Shown here: positions 17,889 to 26,292 of the stretch, piece after piece
Position numbering within the stretch: the first letter of the stretch is position 1
Layout of the letters: each line of letters opens with the position of its first letter
Source of the DNA: an uncultured Porphyromonadaceae bacterium
GTDB taxonomy: Bacteria > Bacteroidota > Bacteroidia > Bacteroidales > Barnesiellaceae_A
Direction of reading: 5' to 3'
Length of the DNA: 34,269 bases
Assembly: GCA_900538705.1 (NCBI GenBank)
Contig: UPZG01000011.1
Coordinates: 1-34,269, forward strand
The notes under the pieces: model-generated
What the model saw: the letters and a program-made list of their open reading frames with translations, nothing else
Told to the model about the DNA's origin: nothing
The model's database searches: none
Position numbers and translations under genes: made by a program

Positions 17889-19106
17889 TTATGTCGTCAA
17901 CAATCTATTTTTCTCGTAGTGTTTACGTACCACAAATACAAAAAGCAACAAGCCGGCCATACTTACGACCCATGCCCAACGATATGCAACGCCATAACTG
18001 GTAACTTCGGCTATATGACCTCCAACAAAAACGCCTAATCCTACCCCCAAGTCCCATGAAGTCAGATACGATGAATTGGCCGTACCACGGCGGTTATTAG
18101 GAGCCATGCTTATAAACTGTGCCTGAAAAGCAGAACATATTGTACCGTAACCTATACCCAAAACAAAAGCAGCAACATAATACCCAGCCGGAACTGCCAA
18201 TTCTATGAATATAGCATATCCTAAAAGACAACCTACCATACCCCATAAGATACTACTGGTTATATACCCGTGATCGAGCATACGCCCTGCCGCCATACGT
18301 GAAGCTATCAGACCACAAGCCATAATAACAAAAAAGAGAGCCGAACCAGAGGTAACGCCCACCTCTTCACGCCCATATACAGCCAAATAGGTAGACAACA
18401 TGCCATAACTAAACGAAAACATGATAACGGGAAGCGTCTCGGGAAGGGCTTTCAACAGAATAAAACGGTCGAGCGATATTTTAGACGACACAACCGACAC
18501 ATCTCGTCTTGGTGCTTTAATTGTTGCCACACAACACAACCCTAAAAGGGAGGAAAGGATAGAGAGCAAGAAGATATAGTCGAAGTTGTGCAGTGTGTCA
18601 TATATATAAAGCGAGAGCGATGGTCCTATTGCCATAGCCAAATTGTTACTCACTCCATAATAACCAATGCCTTCGCCCCGACGTGCGGCCGGCATAATAT
18701 CTATCGCCATCGTACTGTTAGATACTGTCACCAGTCCAAATGCCACACCATGAGTAGCCCTTATCACCGCAAAAAGCACTAACGTACCGGCCAACAGATA
18801 GCCGCAAAAATAGAGCATAAAGATAGTATAACAGATGAGTAACATACGCTTGCGTGGAAACGTATCGACAAGGTAACCACTCGCCGGACGCACCAGTAAT
18901 GCCATCACCGTATATGAGGCAAGCACCATGCCTGTTATCGACTTATCGGCATCAAAAGCCTCGGCAACATACATAGGCAATATGGGCAAAAGCAAGTAAA
19001 AAGAGAAAAAGAGCAAGAAGTTTCCTGCCGTAACAGCACGGAAACTGGCTGTCCACAAAGGCGGCCGTCCGACATAAGACGCAGCGTCAGTTCGTTTCAT
19101 CTCCAT
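17889..19106 (-). CDS. MFS transporter (efflux permease type)
   Basis: An inner-membrane protein of 405 residues with about twelve hydrophobic helices (for example FLLFFSFYLLLPILPMYVAE, AFVLGIGYGTICSAFQAQFI, WVVSMAGLLLFVFVVRKHY). The MFS loop 2-3 motif appears as RPASGYLVDTFPRKRMLL (about 73-90), and RATHGVAFG marks helix 4. It resembles sugar or drug efflux members of the DHA/Set type, but the substrate cannot be told. It lies 48 bases downstream of miaB and one base ahead of the HD gene, giving a probable miaB-MFS-HD operon. No antibiotic resistance function is implied. Confidence 0.87.
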   Translation of the reverse strand: MEMKRTDAASYVGRPPLWTASFRAVTAGNFLLFFSFYLLLPILPMYVAEAFDADKSITGMVLASYTVMALLVRPASGYLVDTFPRKRMLLICYTIFMLYFCGYLLAGTLVLFAVIRATHGVAFGLVTVSNSTMAIDIMPAARRGEGIGYYGVSNNLAMAIGPSLSLYIYDTLHNFDYIFLLSILSSLLGLCCVATIKAPRRDVSVVSSKISLDRFILLKALPETLPVIMFSFSYGMLSTYLAVYGREEVGVTSGSALFFVIMACGLIASRMAAGRMLDHGYITSSILWGMVGCLLGYAIFIELAVPAGYYVAAFVLGIGYGTICSAFQAQFISMAPNNRRGTANSSYLTSWDLGVGLGVFVGGHIAEVTSYGVAYRWAWVVSMAGLLLFVFVVRKHYEKNRLLTT

Positions 19107-19153
19107 ATCTCACTCACAACAAGCACACAATAAGCTATACTCACCTTACTTTG

Positions 19154-20539
19154 CTACTCTAAGGTATGCCCAAGCAGGGTTGCTGATGAAGCATCATCAA
19201 TGACTACCCATACCCTATCACCCACATGATAGTTACCGCGAGGGAAAACCACAGTCTTGTTCTGAGATGTTCTTCCGCACAATTGCTCGCGCGAACGTTT
19301 AGAGAATCCTTCCACCAAGACCTCAAATTTCTTTCCTATATCCCGACGATTGCTCGCAAGCGAAAGCTCATTCTGCAACTCTATCATACGTTGCAATCGC
19401 TCTATTTTCACTTCTTCAGGAATATCATCAGGCAAGTTACGGGCTGCAAAAGTACCCGGCCGTTCAGAATATTTGAAGAGAAAAGCTGCATCGTAACCTA
19501 CCTCACGCATCAGACTCAATGTATCCTGAAACTCACCTTCCGTCTCAGAATGGAACCCACAAAACAAGTCGCTGGTGATACCGCAATCAGGGATAATACG
19601 ACGTATAGCCTCTACTCGACCAAGATACCACTCTCGTGTATAACGGCGATTCATCAATTGCAAAATACGATTATTGCCCGACTGCACCGGTAAATGAATA
19701 TGGTGACATAGTGCCGGATAGTCGGCAACTACATGCAAAATATCGTCGCTCATATCCTTTGGATGAGAAGTTGTAAAACGCACACGCATATCATTGCCGG
19801 CAGCTTCTGCTACAATACGTAGTAATGCAGGAAAATCTGTCGTCTCACCTGATGGCGATACATAGCAATACGAGTTGACATTCTGTCCCAACAAAACTGC
19901 CTCTTTAAAACCTCTCGCCTTCAAGTCTGACAATTCATTAAGGATGCTTTGAGGTTCGCGGCTACGCTCTCGCCCACGCGTATATGGAACTATACAATAC
20001 GAGCAAAAATTATTACACCCTCGCATGATAGAGATAAAGCCCGATACTCGGTTATGCCCTACACGCGAAGGAATGATATCACGATAAGTTTCGGTAGTAG
20101 AAAGCTGCACATTGACGGCCGACTGTCCTTGTTCTACAGCAGCCACCAATGCCGGAAGGTCGAGGTAAGCATCGGGACCAGCAACAAGGTCGGCACCCTC
20201 TTTCTCCACCAGGGCCTGCTGCACCCGTTCGGCCATACATCCCAGTACCCCTACAATCAGATGTGGTTTGTTTCGTTTGAGAGAGCGAAAGTATGCGAGA
20301 CGCGATAAAATTTTCTGTTCAGCATTATCACGTATAGAACAAGTATTGACAAAAACGGCATCTGCTTCTTCAAGAACATTACAGAGCGAGTAACCATGCA
20401 TCTGCATGATAGCCGCCACCACCTCGCTGTCTGCAACATTCATCTGGCAACCGTATGTTTCTATGAAAAGTTTCTTATCGTTCAAAACTTTTTTATGTTG
20501 TGTCGAAAAGTTCTCTGAGGCATTCATAGGCATTTTCAT
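19154..20539 (-). CDS. miaB: tRNA-2-methylthio-N6-dimethylallyladenosine synthase
   Basis: Radical SAM methylthiotransferase that adds a methylthio group to i6A37 of tRNAs reading codons that start with U. At 461 residues it is of usual length. The N-terminal UPF0004 domain has three cluster cysteines (IETYGCQMNVADSE, FVNTCSIRDNAE, VGVLGCMAERV). The radical SAM CxxxCxxC is in MRGCNNFCSYCIVPYTRGRE (about 173-192). The central domain has HLPVQSGNNRILQLMNRRYT. The C-terminal TRAM domain runs from about residue 390. The start is uncertain among three methionines within the first five residues. First gene of a likely three-gene operon. Confidence 0.95.
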   Translation of the reverse strand: MKMPMNASENFSTQHKKVLNDKKLFIETYGCQMNVADSEVVAAIMQMHGYSLCNVLEEADAVFVNTCSIRDNAEQKILSRLAYFRSLKRNKPHLIVGVLGCMAERVQQALVEKEGADLVAGPDAYLDLPALVAAVEQGQSAVNVQLSTTETYRDIIPSRVGHNRVSGFISIMRGCNNFCSYCIVPYTRGRERSREPQSILNELSDLKARGFKEAVLLGQNVNSYCYVSPSGETTDFPALLRIVAEAAGNDMRVRFTTSHPKDMSDDILHVVADYPALCHHIHLPVQSGNNRILQLMNRRYTREWYLGRVEAIRRIIPDCGITSDLFCGFHSETEGEFQDTLSLMREVGYDAAFLFKYSERPGTFAARNLPDDIPEEVKIERLQRMIELQNELSLASNRRDIGKKFEVLVEGFSKRSREQLCGRTSQNKTVVFPRGNYHVGDRVWVVIDDASSATLLGHTLE

Positions 20540-20686
20540 TTATTCATATTTTAATTGCGAGAAAAATAAACGCCATCCTTGCCATAAAAATTCATGTGAT
20601 TTTATTGCAAATACAAATTGTTTTATTTTAATTTGCAGTAACAATACATAAATTTTTTCATAGTTAAGGTTTAGGTTAATTTAGAG

Positions 20687-20710
20687 AAGGGTGGTTGTGA
20701 AACCGCCCTT
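20687..20710. other. orphan hairpin between divergent genes
   Basis: AAGGGTGGTT pairs with AACCGCCCTT (one T-G pair) around a 4-base GTGA loop; T-rich sequence follows on the plus strand. It looks like a terminator, but no annotated gene reads into it: miaB runs away to the left and the next promoter lies to the right. Confidence 0.5.
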
Positions 20711-20734
20711 TCCTCATTATTATAATTTTAGGGG

Positions 20735-20765
20735 TTGTATTTCTCTCGATAAACATGTATATTTG
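20735..20765 (+). promoter_or_regulatory. Bacteroidota promoter of the small membrane protein gene
   Basis: TTG (20735-20737), 20 bases, then TATATTTG (20758-20765). The predicted leader to the ATG at 20787 is about 18 bases. It probably also serves the CoA-transferase gene downstream. Confidence 0.65.
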
Positions 20766-20786
20766 AGCACAAAAATACAAATAAAG

Positions 20787-21287
20787 ATGGATTTACAGGA
20801 CATCCTATTTTATATTGTTATCGGTTTTATTGGCATAATAAGCTATTTAAGCCAACGGAAAGCCAAAAAACAAGCCGAAGAAATAGAAAGGCGTCGCCGG
20901 CAACAACCGGAACCGATGCCCGAAGATGTACCTGCCATGCCATACCATGACGAAACTCCCAGTACTACGCCGCGCTATGAGGAGAGCGCACCTCAAGAGG
21001 AGCTTACCCTCGATGAAATATTCAAGGCTTTACGTGAAAGGAAACCTCTTACAACCACAAGACAGACCCAACCTGCAGCTACAACCTCGCGGCCTGTCGC
21101 ACCGCTACAGGCACCCACAACATCGGAAAAAGCTCCTGTAGAAGAGAATATGGTACACTCCATAAAACAAGATACGGAACCTATAACAACACAAACTATA
21201 AATACAGAAAAACACAACCAAAAACGTCTCTCTATCAATTGGAGAGAAGCATTTATTGCATCAGAAATCCTAAACCGAAAATATTAA
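20787..21287 (+). CDS. small single-pass membrane protein, unknown function
   Basis: A 166-residue protein with one N-terminal transmembrane helix (about residues 5-22, ILFYIVIGFIGIISYLS). A strongly basic and charged stretch follows (QRKAKKQAEEIERRRRQQPE), then a low-complexity Pro/Thr/Gln-rich linker with an embedded helix (EELTLDEIFKALRERKP). The compact C-terminal end is SINWREAFIASEILNRKY. I recall similar C-terminal ends in other Bacteroidales hypotheticals, which hints that this tail is the conserved functional part. An upstream in-frame GTG at 20691 would extend it, but that lies inside the hairpin and before the promoter, so the ATG at 20787 is used here. Lies 41 bases ahead of the CoA-transferase gene. 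Confidence 0.75.
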   Translation: MDLQDILFYIVIGFIGIISYLSQRKAKKQAEEIERRRRQQPEPMPEDVPAMPYHDETPSTTPRYEESAPQEELTLDEIFKALRERKPLTTTRQTQPAATTSRPVAPLQAPTTSEKAPVEENMVHSIKQDTEPITTQTINTEKHNQKRLSINWREAFIASEILNRKY

Positions 21288-21328
21288 AATAAAGAACGTT
21301 ACGAATAACCTATTTATCTTAAACCACT

Positions 21329-22822
21329 ATGGCCTATAGAATTATTACAGCTGAAGAAGCAGCTTCTTACATTCATCACGGCGACAACATCGGCTTCGGA
21401 GGTTTCACAGCAGCCGGAACACCCAAAGCTGTTACCATCGCCTTAGCCAAAAAAGCAGAAGAAGAACACGCCGCAGGACGTCCTTTCCAAGTAAGTGTTT
21501 ACACCGGAGCTTCAACCAACGACTACATCGACGGCTATCTGAGCCGGGCGAATGCTATCAAAGGACGTACGCCTTACCAATCACACAAAGATGCCCGTGA
21601 CAGAATCAACAAAAACGAAATAGAATATTTCGATGTGCATTTGTCGCACTTGTCACAATCGTTACGTTATGGCTTCTTAGGGAAAATAAATGTTGGTATC
21701 ATTGAAGCCGCTGAGATAACCGACGACGGCGAGATTCTGTTAGGCGCCGGCGTAGGTATGGCACCTACCGTATGCGACCTCGCAGAAAAAATCATCATAG
21801 AACGCAATCACCATGAGACCGATAAGATGCGTGGTATGCACGACATATACACGCCGGCCGATCCTCCTTATCGCCGCGAAATACCCATCTACAAGCCAAG
21901 TGACCGTATAGGCTCACCTGTTATCAAGGTTGACCCTAAGAAAATCATAGGTATTGTAGAAACAGATTTACGCGATGGTGTAAAGCCCTTCTCTCCGGTA
22001 GACGAAACGACGGCGCAGATAGGACACAATGTGTGCAACTTCCTTGCATCACAACTCAAAAAAGGTCTTATACCTAAAGAATTTCTTCCTCTACAATCGG
22101 GCGTAGGCAATATTGCCAATGCCGTACTGTCACAATTGGGCGACAGCAAAGAGATACCCGACTTTGAAATGTACACCGAAGTAGTACAAGATGCAGCATT
22201 GGAACTAATGTTCCAGGGTAAATGTAAATTTGCCAGCAGCTGCGCCCTCTATGTAAGCGACGAAGTTCTCGAACGCATTTTCAACAACATTGAAGATTTC
22301 CGCAATCGCATCATCTTACGCCCCGGCGAGATAACCAACAACCCCGAGGTTGTACACCGTTTGGGCCTCATCACCATGAACACCGCCTTGGAAGCCGACA
22401 TCTTCGGTAACATAAACTCCACACACGTATGTGGCACCAAGATGATGAACGGTATAGGAGGCTCAGGCGACTTCACAAGGAATGCCTACCTCTCCATATT
22501 CGCGTGTCCGTCGACAGCAAAAGGTGGCAAGATAAGCACCATCGTACCGATGGTTTCGCACTTAGACCACAGCGAACACTCAGTCATGATTCTTGTCACA
22601 GAACAAGGTGTTGCCGATCTACGCGGCAAATCGCCGATACAACGAGCCGAAGCCATCATAGAAAATTGTGCACACCCCATGTATCGCCAACTGTTGTGGG
22701 ATTACATCAAACTGTCGAAAGGCGGTCATACACCTCATAACTTACGCGCTGCATTTGGATTCCACAATGAGTTCTTGCGCTCGGGCGACATGGCTTTGAC
22801 CAACTGGGCCGAATATTGCTAA
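21329..22822 (+). CDS. acetyl-CoA hydrolase/transferase family, probable succinate (acetate) CoA-transferase
   Basis: A 497-residue cytoplasmic enzyme that moves CoA between short-chain acids. In fermenting Bacteroidales the likely pair is succinyl-CoA/acetate or propionyl-CoA/succinate. The N-terminal domain starts AAEEAASYIHHGDNIGFGGF-like (actual: TAEEAASYIHHGDNIGFGGF). The glycine-rich CoA loop region has GAGVGMAPTVCDLAEK. The catalytic glutamate is most likely Glu284 in FEMYTEVVQD. The C-terminal part has GGSGDFTRNAYLSIFACPST and VTEQGVADLRGKSPIQRAEA, typical of this family. Full length with no breaks. Probably co-transcribed with the small membrane protein and closed by the terminator at 22861. 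Confidence 0.92.
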   Translation: MAYRIITAEEAASYIHHGDNIGFGGFTAAGTPKAVTIALAKKAEEEHAAGRPFQVSVYTGASTNDYIDGYLSRANAIKGRTPYQSHKDARDRINKNEIEYFDVHLSHLSQSLRYGFLGKINVGIIEAAEITDDGEILLGAGVGMAPTVCDLAEKIIIERNHHETDKMRGMHDIYTPADPPYRREIPIYKPSDRIGSPVIKVDPKKIIGIVETDLRDGVKPFSPVDETTAQIGHNVCNFLASQLKKGLIPKEFLPLQSGVGNIANAVLSQLGDSKEIPDFEMYTEVVQDAALELMFQGKCKFASSCALYVSDEVLERIFNNIEDFRNRIILRPGEITNNPEVVHRLGLITMNTALEADIFGNINSTHVCGTKMMNGIGGSGDFTRNAYLSIFACPSTAKGGKISTIVPMVSHLDHSEHSVMILVTEQGVADLRGKSPIQRAEAIIENCAHPMYRQLLWDYIKLSKGGHTPHNLRAAFGFHNEFLRSGDMALTNWAEYC

Positions 22823-22860
22823 TATATCGTTTCCTAATCAACGCGACAAACAATATCAAA

Positions 22861-22903
22861 CGAGGCTGTGACCTACTACTTTTTTCGTCACAGCCTCGTT
22901 TTT
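22861..22903 (+). terminator. intrinsic terminator after the CoA-transferase gene
   Basis: CGAGGCTGTGAC (22861-22872) pairs perfectly with GTCACAGCCTCG (22887-22898), followed directly by TTTTT. 38 bases past the stop codon. Confidence 0.92.
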
Positions 22904-23076
22904 ATAATTCTGTCGTCAAAAAGAAAAGCTCTCTATCAAAAGGCTTAAAATCAATTTGTCCCAATTAAAGAGCACAACTGCAAAGTGCAGATAGCAATCG
23001 AGGGAAGAAGTGATTTTATAATAAATTATTTGCGTTAAATTTCACAAAGCAAGCACCTGACTTCTACAGAAATTAC

Positions 23077-23084
23077 TACCTTTG
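23077..23084 (+). promoter_or_regulatory. -7 promoter element of gap
   Basis: TACCTTTG matches the consensus; the expected start is near 23088, about 206 bases before the GAPDH ATG. No clear -33 element. The stretch 22904-23076 between the terminator and this site holds nothing I recognise. Confidence 0.6.
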
Positions 23085-23087
23085 CGC

Positions 23088-23293
23088 CGAATAAAAGTAG
23101 AGTTACACATAACGACATCAACCATGTGATAACATCTATTGAAATGTAAGTTGCACGCCCACCAACTTACAACAGCGGGCAGCCCGATCCTATCACTACC
23201 ATGAGTAAGCCGACAGGCAAAGAGCTTCCCGAGAGGGCAAACAAAAGTGGATGAGAAACAGATTTTTAATATAAACACTAAATCTTAATTACG
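23088..23293 (+). promoter_or_regulatory. long structured 5' leader of gap, candidate cis-regulatory RNA
   Basis: If the -7 element is right, the GAPDH transcript has a leader of about 206 bases, far longer than most in this window. It folds locally into a row of hairpins. GTTACACAT (23102-23110) pairs with ATGTGATAAC (23124-23133, one bulge). TGTAAGTTG (23145-23153) pairs with CAACTTACA (23163-23171) around loop CACGCCCAC. CGGG (23176-23179) pairs with CCCG (23183-23186). CCC-GAGA-GGG lies at 23228-23237. The GCCC in the second loop could pair with the later GGGC, forming a pseudoknot. The last 50 bases before the ATG are AT-rich and unstructured. It matches no riboswitch class I can recognise. 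Confidence 0.4.
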
Positions 23294-24307
23294 ATGATTA
23301 AAGTAGGTATTAATGGTTTCGGGCGTATCGGACGTTTTGTTTTCCGCGCCGCACAAAAAAGAAACGATATTGAAATCGTAGGTATCAACGACCTTTGCCC
23401 GGTAGATTATTTGGCATACATGCTGAAATATGATACAATGCACGGTAAATTTGATGGCACAATAGATGTTGATGTAGAAAACAGCAAACTTATCGTTAAC
23501 GGAAAAGTTATCCGCGTTACAGCAGAGCGTAACCCTGCCGACTTGAAATGGAACGAAGTAGGTGCAGAGTATGTTGTAGAATCAACAGGTCTTTTCCTGA
23601 CAAAAGAAAAAGCTCAAGCTCATATTGAGGCTGGTGCAAAATATGTTGTTATGTCGGCTCCTTCAAAAGACGACACCCCCATGTTTGTATGCGGTGTAAA
23701 CGAAAAGACCTATGTAAAAGGCACTCAATTCGTATCGAACGCATCTTGCACAACAAACTGCTTGGCTCCTATCGCTAAGGTTTTGAATGATAAATTCGGT
23801 ATCACTGATGGTTTGATGACCACAGTACACTCTACCACTGCAACACAAAAGACAGTAGATGGTCCTTCGATGAAAGACTGGCGTGGTGGCCGTGCTGCTT
23901 CTGGCAACATCATCCCCTCTTCGACAGGTGCTGCTAAGGCTGTAGGTAAAGTTATTCCTTCGTTGAATGGCAAGCTCACCGGTATGTCGATGCGCGTTCC
24001 TACCCTTGATGTTTCTGTAGTAGACTTGACAGTAAATTTGGCTAAACCTGCTACTTATGCCGAGATTTGCGCCGCTATGAAAGAGGCTTCTGAAGGCGAA
24101 TTGAAAGGTATCCTAGGCTACACCGAAGACGCTGTTGTTTCATCTGACTTCTTGGGTGATACTCGTACTTCTATCTTCGATGCTAAAGCCGGTATCGCTC
24201 TTACCGATACATTCGTAAAAGTTGTATCATGGTACGACAATGAGATTGGTTACTCTAACAAAGTTCTCGACCTCATCGCTCACATGGCATCGGTAAACAA
24301 CGACTAA
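23294..24307 (+). CDS. gap: glyceraldehyde-3-phosphate dehydrogenase (type I)
   Basis: Glycolytic enzyme converting glyceraldehyde 3-phosphate to 1,3-bisphosphoglycerate with NAD+. 337 residues, normal length. The N-terminal Rossmann motif is IKVGINGFGRIGRFVFRAAQ. The catalytic signature SNASCTTNCLAPIAKVLND places the nucleophile at Cys152, with the paired histidine in VHSTTATQKTVDGPS (about 178). The phosphate site STGAAKAVGKVIPSLNGKLT and the C-terminal WYDNEIGYSNKVLDLI are intact. Codon use is strongly biased (many GTT, GCT and AAA), as in the ribosomal and OmpA-like genes. It is preceded by a long structured leader and followed by a strong terminator, so it is monocistronic. Confidence 0.97.
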   Translation: MIKVGINGFGRIGRFVFRAAQKRNDIEIVGINDLCPVDYLAYMLKYDTMHGKFDGTIDVDVENSKLIVNGKVIRVTAERNPADLKWNEVGAEYVVESTGLFLTKEKAQAHIEAGAKYVVMSAPSKDDTPMFVCGVNEKTYVKGTQFVSNASCTTNCLAPIAKVLNDKFGITDGLMTTVHSTTATQKTVDGPSMKDWRGGRAASGNIIPSSTGAAKAVGKVIPSLNGKLTGMSMRVPTLDVSVVDLTVNLAKPATYAEICAAMKEASEGELKGILGYTEDAVVSSDFLGDTRTSIFDAKAGIALTDTFVKVVSWYDNEIGYSNKVLDLIAHMASVNND

Positions 24308-24331
24308 TAAGTACGTTACACATCATAATAA

Positions 24332-24369
24332 AGCAAGCCTACTGCTTGGCAGTAGGCTTGCTGTTTTTA
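24332..24369 (+). terminator. intrinsic terminator of gap
   Basis: AGCAAGCCTACTGC (24332-24345) pairs perfectly with GCAGTAGGCTTGCT (24349-24362) around a TTG loop, followed by GTTTTTAT. Confidence 0.93.
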
Positions 24370-24427
24370 TAGTTATACAATAAAACCCCAACTTCCACCG
24401 TTTTTTTGATATAAAACAAAAACGACC

Positions 24428-25588
24428 ATGCACAACTTCTACCAACATAGCGAAATAGGCAAATACCTCTTTTTTGCCGTATCCATCATTTTAGTAGGTA
24501 TTTTTCTATACATCTCGAACGACCTTGTAAAGAAACTTGCTCAAGAAGAGCGCAACAAAATGGAGATATGGGCTGCCGCGACACGCGAACTTGCAGCAGA
24601 GACATCCGATGCCAACATAGACCTCATACTAAAAATCATTCAAAGCAATACAACCATTCCCGTAATCATCACCGACGAGAACAACCAGATAGCCCAATAC
24701 CTGAATATCGACATCAACACATCCGACACCACAAAATTCTTGTCGAAAAAACTCGAAGACTTCAAGAACAATACCGACACGTCAATAACGATAGATTTGG
24801 GTGACAATATAACACAAACTCTATATTACGACGACTCTATACTACTCAAACGGCTGTCATACTATCCTTATATACAACTTGCCGTGATGATACTTTTTGC
24901 ACTCATCGCTTACATAGGATTGATAAGTGTAAAACGAGCCGAACAAAACAAAGTATGGGTAGGACTGTCAAAAGAGACAGCACACCAACTAGGCACTCCC
25001 ATATCGTCACTGATGGCATGGACTGAATTACTAAAATCAGACCCGGGGACACAGCCCGGCATAGCCGAAGAAATAGAAAAAGACGTCATGCGACTCTCTA
25101 CCATTGCCGACAGATTTTCTAAAATAGGCTCCATGCCAAACAAAGAAGAAACCGACATAAATTCAATACTCGAAGAAGCTGCCACCTATATGCGACATCG
25201 CATCTCGGGGAAAATAGAATTCACCATGTCATTACCCGACAATCAAGAGAAAGCCCTGCTCTGCAAGCCTTTGATAGAGTGGGTCATCGAAAATCTGTGC
25301 AAAAATGCCGTCGATGCAATGTCGGGAGAAGGACGATTGAATATTACAGCAAAAACCGAAAAGGGGAAAATATATATCGATATAAGCGATACGGGAAAAG
25401 GGATAGCCAAGAAAAACTTTAACAAGATATTCAAACCCGGCTACACGACTAAAAAAAGAGGATGGGGACTTGGTCTGACATTGGCCAAACGCATTATAGA
25501 AGAGTATCACAATGGTTCTATATATGTCAAAGAATCGGTACCCGGTGTTGGCACAACATTCAGGATTGAGCTACCGCGCATATCGTAA
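24428..25588 (+). CDS. membrane sensor histidine kinase, orphan
   Basis: A 386-residue inner-membrane sensor kinase. Transmembrane helix 1 lies at about 13-31 (YLFFAVSIILVGIFLYISN). A periplasmic sensor part follows (about 32-138) with no named domain visible. Transmembrane helix 2 lies at about 142-165 (LAVMILFALIAYIGLISV). The H-box is SKETAHQLGTPISSLMAW with phospho-acceptor His186. The ATPase domain shows the N box (IEWVIENLCKNAVDAMSGEG), G1 (DTGKGI), F box (IFKPGYTTKKRGWG) and G2 (GLGLTLAKRIIEEY). All expected residues are present. No response regulator gene is adjacent, and the window holds none, so its partner lies elsewhere. It starts 58 bases after the GAPDH terminator, and I find no consensus promoter directly upstream. 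Confidence 0.9.
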   Translation: MHNFYQHSEIGKYLFFAVSIILVGIFLYISNDLVKKLAQEERNKMEIWAAATRELAAETSDANIDLILKIIQSNTTIPVIITDENNQIAQYLNIDINTSDTTKFLSKKLEDFKNNTDTSITIDLGDNITQTLYYDDSILLKRLSYYPYIQLAVMILFALIAYIGLISVKRAEQNKVWVGLSKETAHQLGTPISSLMAWTELLKSDPGTQPGIAEEIEKDVMRLSTIADRFSKIGSMPNKEETDINSILEEAATYMRHRISGKIEFTMSLPDNQEKALLCKPLIEWVIENLCKNAVDAMSGEGRLNITAKTEKGKIYIDISDTGKGIAKKNFNKIFKPGYTTKKRGWGLGLTLAKRIIEEYHNGSIYVKESVPGVGTTFRIELPRIS

Positions 25589-25687
25589 GCCATACCTGCA
25601 ACATATACGATAAAAGCAATACCTCGGCAAGCATCAGTAAGCCAAGCACATTATTAAAAGTAAAAAAATAAAAAAAGGCAGTAATCA

Positions 25688-25718
25688 TTTGATTTATCGA
25701 ATAAAAAGCATACCTTTG
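25688..25718 (+). promoter_or_regulatory. strong promoter of the rplM operon
   Basis: TTTG (25688-25691), 19 bases, then TACCTTTG (25711-25718). Both elements are perfect at ideal spacing. Confidence 0.8.
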
Positions 25719-25721
25719 CAG

Positions 25722-25830
25722 TCCGATTATTAGCCAAAATTTCAATTATTTGCGAGCAAGTTACATATCCTTTGGCCGGGAATGCAGCTTACAAGCAAGA
25801 GTAAGTAATTAACTATTAAAACTTTAAGAA
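25722..25830 (+). promoter_or_regulatory. L13 operon leader, probable ribosomal-protein autoregulatory RNA
   Basis: About 109 bases separate the predicted start from the rplM start codon. A ribosomal-protein leader named L13-Bacteroidia has been proposed for this position in this class of bacteria (established knowledge, recalled). Here I can see GGCC/GGGAATGC-type internal sequence and a small hairpin CTTAC (25788-25792)/GTAAG (25801-25805) close to the start codon. I cannot run a covariance model, so the match is by position rather than by proven fold. Confidence 0.45.
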
Positions 25831-26286
25831 GTGAACACTTTAAGTTATAAGACAGTGTCAGCCAACGAAAAGACTGTGACCAAAGAGTGGGTAGTAGTAG
25901 ATGCCTCGGGACAGGTATTAGGTCGCTTGGCTGCCAAAGTTGCCAAAATCTTGCGCGGCAAATACAAACCCAATTACACTCCTCATGTAGATTGCGGTGA
26001 CAATGTTATCATCATTAATGCTGACAAAGTTGTATTGACAGGTAAGAAATGGACCGACCGCCAATATATTGATTTTACTGGCTATCCGGGTGGACAACGC
26101 TACAAATCGCCCGCCGATTTGATGGCAAAAGGCGCCGATCGCCTCGTGCTCCGCGTTGTAAAAGGCATGCTGCCCAAAAATAAATTGGGCGCTCAATTGC
26201 TGCGCAACCTGCGCGTATATGGCGGACCTGAGCATAACCAAGCCGCCCAAAATCCTAAAACCATAGATATTAACCTCTACAAGTAA
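25831..26286 (+). CDS. rplM: 50S ribosomal protein L13 (uL13)
   Basis: Large-subunit protein L13, 151 residues. Recognisable by WVVVDASGQVLGRLAAKVAK, NYTPHVDCGDNVIIINADKV and the end RNLRVYGGPEHNQAAQNPKT. The start is GTG, giving MNTLSYKTVSANEKTVTKEW, the N-terminus usual for Bacteroidales L13. First gene of rplM-rpsI-rpsB-tsf; rpsI starts 6 bases after its stop. A GTG start behind a structured leader fits translational control. Confidence 0.96.
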   Translation: MNTLSYKTVSANEKTVTKEWVVVDASGQVLGRLAAKVAKILRGKYKPNYTPHVDCGDNVIIINADKVVLTGKKWTDRQYIDFTGYPGGQRYKSPADLMAKGADRLVLRVVKGMLPKNKLGAQLLRNLRVYGGPEHNQAAQNPKTIDINLYK

Positions 26287-26292
26287 TAACAT

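Noticed and set aside
17889..19106. MFS transporter as a drug-resistance determinant
   Set aside because: Only general MFS motifs are visible; nothing ties it to a drug, and it sits in a housekeeping operon with miaB.
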